The position numbers and the translations under genes were made by a program. Under the pieces are notes generated by a model. It worked only from the letters and a program-made list of their open reading frames with translations. It made no database searches and was not told the origin of the DNA. A DNA stretch of 7,362 bases from the NCBI GenBank assembly GCA_029288475.1, contig JARIHA010000071.1:1-7362 (forward strand), read 5' to 3'. Origin of the DNA: Candidatus Tayloriibacteriota bacterium (GTDB taxonomy: Bacteria > Patescibacteriota > Minisyncoccia > Phycocordibacterales > JARIHA01). Positions 6,729 to 7,362 of this stretch are shown piece after piece (position 1 is the first letter of the stretch; each line of letters starts with the position of its first letter).

Positions 6729-6807
6729 ATCAGTTGGTATAAAAAAGTTCTTGCAGTCCTCACTCTTAGCTTGGGACTAAAAGAACTATTTTTATACCAA
6801 CTGATTT
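6727..6807. terminator. 81-nt near-perfect hairpin, probable bidirectional terminator
   Basis: The outer arms 6727-6752 (26 nt) and 6781-6807 (27 nt) are complementary except for one bulged A. After a 2-nt mismatch an inner 5-bp stem (AGTCC 6755-6759 with GGACT 6774-6778) closes a 14-nt loop (6760-6773). Taken alone, the inner GTTCTT/AAGAAC part plus this stem is followed by ATTTTTAT on the + strand, and by six T on the - strand (complement of 6741-6746), so it could terminate in both directions. The left arm starts in the TAA of the M32 gene. The arms are far longer than a terminator needs. Confidence 0.75.
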
Positions 6808-6839
6808 CTGTTTATATATTGAAAATATTATTAGCTTGT

Positions 6840-6868
6840 GCGACATTATGCTATTTCTCTGCTAAGAT
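6840..6868 (+). promoter_or_regulatory. Extended -10 promoter for the last gene, probably leaderless
   Basis: TGC (6860-6862) precedes TAAGAT (6863-6868, 4 of 6 to consensus), with GCGACA (6840-6845, 4 of 6 to TTGACA) exactly 17 nt upstream. The A of the ATG at 6875 lies 7 nt after the hexamer, where initiation is expected. The layout mirrors the gltX promoter (TGCTATAAT). Confidence 0.5.
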
Positions 6869-6874
6869 ATATAA

Positions 6875-7341
6875 ATGAATAAAATTACTGAATCAACTAA
6901 GTCTTCTTTGGATAAAAATCTTTCAGCCAAAGTTCGCTGGACTGATGAAAGGATTAAATCTGGGATGAATAAATACTTTGCCGAGTATGGCAGATTCCCA
7001 ACAACAACAGAAATTGATGAATGTAATTATCTACCCTCAGCAAAACAAATTCAGCGACGCTTTGGAGGCGTTGTTGAAATGCGGAAAGAATTAAAGCTAT
7101 CTGGTCAGCATGACTTTACTACAGGCAAACATAGCACCGACCGCGCCAACCTAATCGCTAAACGCGGTTTAAACGTCAAAAATAAAGTAGCCCAGTACCT
7201 TTCATCATTGTTTGGACAAAGGAAGGTACAAAGAGGATACTTCCTAAGCGATGATAGCCGCACTCGAACCGATTTTTTTGTGCAAGATAAAAGTGGAGGT
7301 TTTTTGGTAAATATTTTCTACCCAAAGGATGTACATAACCT
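6875..7341 (+). CDS. Probable DNA-binding/nuclease-like protein with homing-endonuclease-type repeat, 3' truncated
   Basis: The frame is open from ATG 6875 to the end of the window, but only about 155 codons, up to 7341, are genomic; the codons after that read through adapter. Residues about 30-75 carry YFAEYGRFPTTTEID, then YLPSAKQIQRRFGG and MRKELKL. This is the pattern of the homing-endonuclease-associated repeat (GR.PT...PS...I.R.FG), a small helical DNA-binding unit. After a basic linker (about 83-103), residues 104-152 (VAQYLSSLFG...SRTRTDFFVQ...GGFLVNIFYPKD) look like the start of a restriction-nuclease-like alpha/beta core, with D133 a possible acidic active-site residue. The catalytic part is incomplete, so nuclease activity cannot be judged. 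An internal Met at 31 is a less likely start because it would cut the repeat and lies away from the promoter. There is no Shine-Dalgarno. The N-terminal repeat call is moderate and the nuclease call weak. Confidence 0.65.
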
Positions 7342-7362
7342 CTGTCTCTTATACACATCTGA
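7342..7362. other. Nextera/Tn5 adapter sequence at the contig end (artefact)
   Basis: CTGTCTCTTATACACATCT (7342-7360) is the 19-bp Tn5 mosaic end used in Nextera libraries, and the following GA matches the next bases of the Nextera read-2 trimming sequence. It is untrimmed library adapter, not genome, and not evidence of a natural Tn5 insertion, because no transposon sequence follows. It adds false residues (CLLYTS) to the last gene and produces the well-known false MCIRDR protein start on the other strand. Confidence 0.97.

Noticed and set aside
7176..7358. Minus-strand open frame starting MCIRDR
   Set aside because: The start codon and first residues come from the Nextera adapter and the rest is antisense to the last gene.
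7342..7360. Natural Tn5/IS50 end, i.e. a mobile element boundary
   Set aside because: The exact engineered mosaic end with adapter bases following, at the very end of the sequence, is explained by library preparation.
1..7362. UGA recoded as Gly (genetic code 25), as in some CPR lineages
   Set aside because: All complete genes read intact with the standard code and no in-frame TGA. Although none of the six stops is TGA (four TAA, two TAG), six genes are too few to argue recoding.
1..7362. CRISPR array, tRNA, rRNA, toxin-antitoxin or defence island
   Set aside because: I saw no spaced direct repeats, no cloverleaf-like sequence, and no gene pairs with such features; the intergenic spaces are short and accounted for.

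Overview
The window looks like a piece of a Candidatus Patescibacteria (CPR) genome, most likely a parcubacterium. The strongest pointer is the secreted protein at 694-2004. Its tandem beta domains and C-terminal 'WSPN...DWVNGY...GLPSSGL' block match a surface-protein type I know mainly from that group. Supporting signs are a glutamyl-tRNA synthetase with a shortened CP1 insertion, a coiled-coil M23 peptidase, an M32 carboxypeptidase, low GC, tight spacing, and start codons that mostly lack a Shine-Dalgarno. This placement comes from remembered family features, not a search.

Layout, all genes on the + strand. (1) 2-541 is the C-terminal half of murG, cut by the window start. (2) 694-2004 is a free-standing unit: candidate promoter, the only strong Shine-Dalgarno in the window, a GC-richer secreted-protein gene, and a textbook intrinsic terminator at 2032-2064. 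(3) 2101-6728 is a probable operon: gltX, then after 4 nt an M23 peptidase with coiled coil, then a small membrane protein, then an M32 carboxypeptidase. It starts at an extended -10 box 9 nt before the gltX ATG, so the mRNA is probably leaderless, and it ends in an 81-nt near-perfect hairpin at 6727-6807. (4) 6875-7341 is the N-terminal part of a probable DNA-binding protein related to homing-endonuclease-associated repeats, possibly a nuclease, also with an extended -10 almost touching its ATG. (5) 7342-7362 is Nextera/Tn5 library adapter, not genome, so the last gene is cut by a sequencing artefact.

MurG and the M23 enzyme both act on peptidoglycan (lipid II synthesis; cross-link hydrolysis). 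GluRS and the M32 peptidase are housekeeping functions in protein synthesis and peptide breakdown. I see no CRISPR array, tRNA, rRNA, insertion sequence or multi-gene defence system. The points most worth following are the leaderless promoter architecture, the large hairpin, the compositionally distinct surface-protein unit, the KLSGR variant in GluRS, and the truncated repeat/nuclease-like gene.
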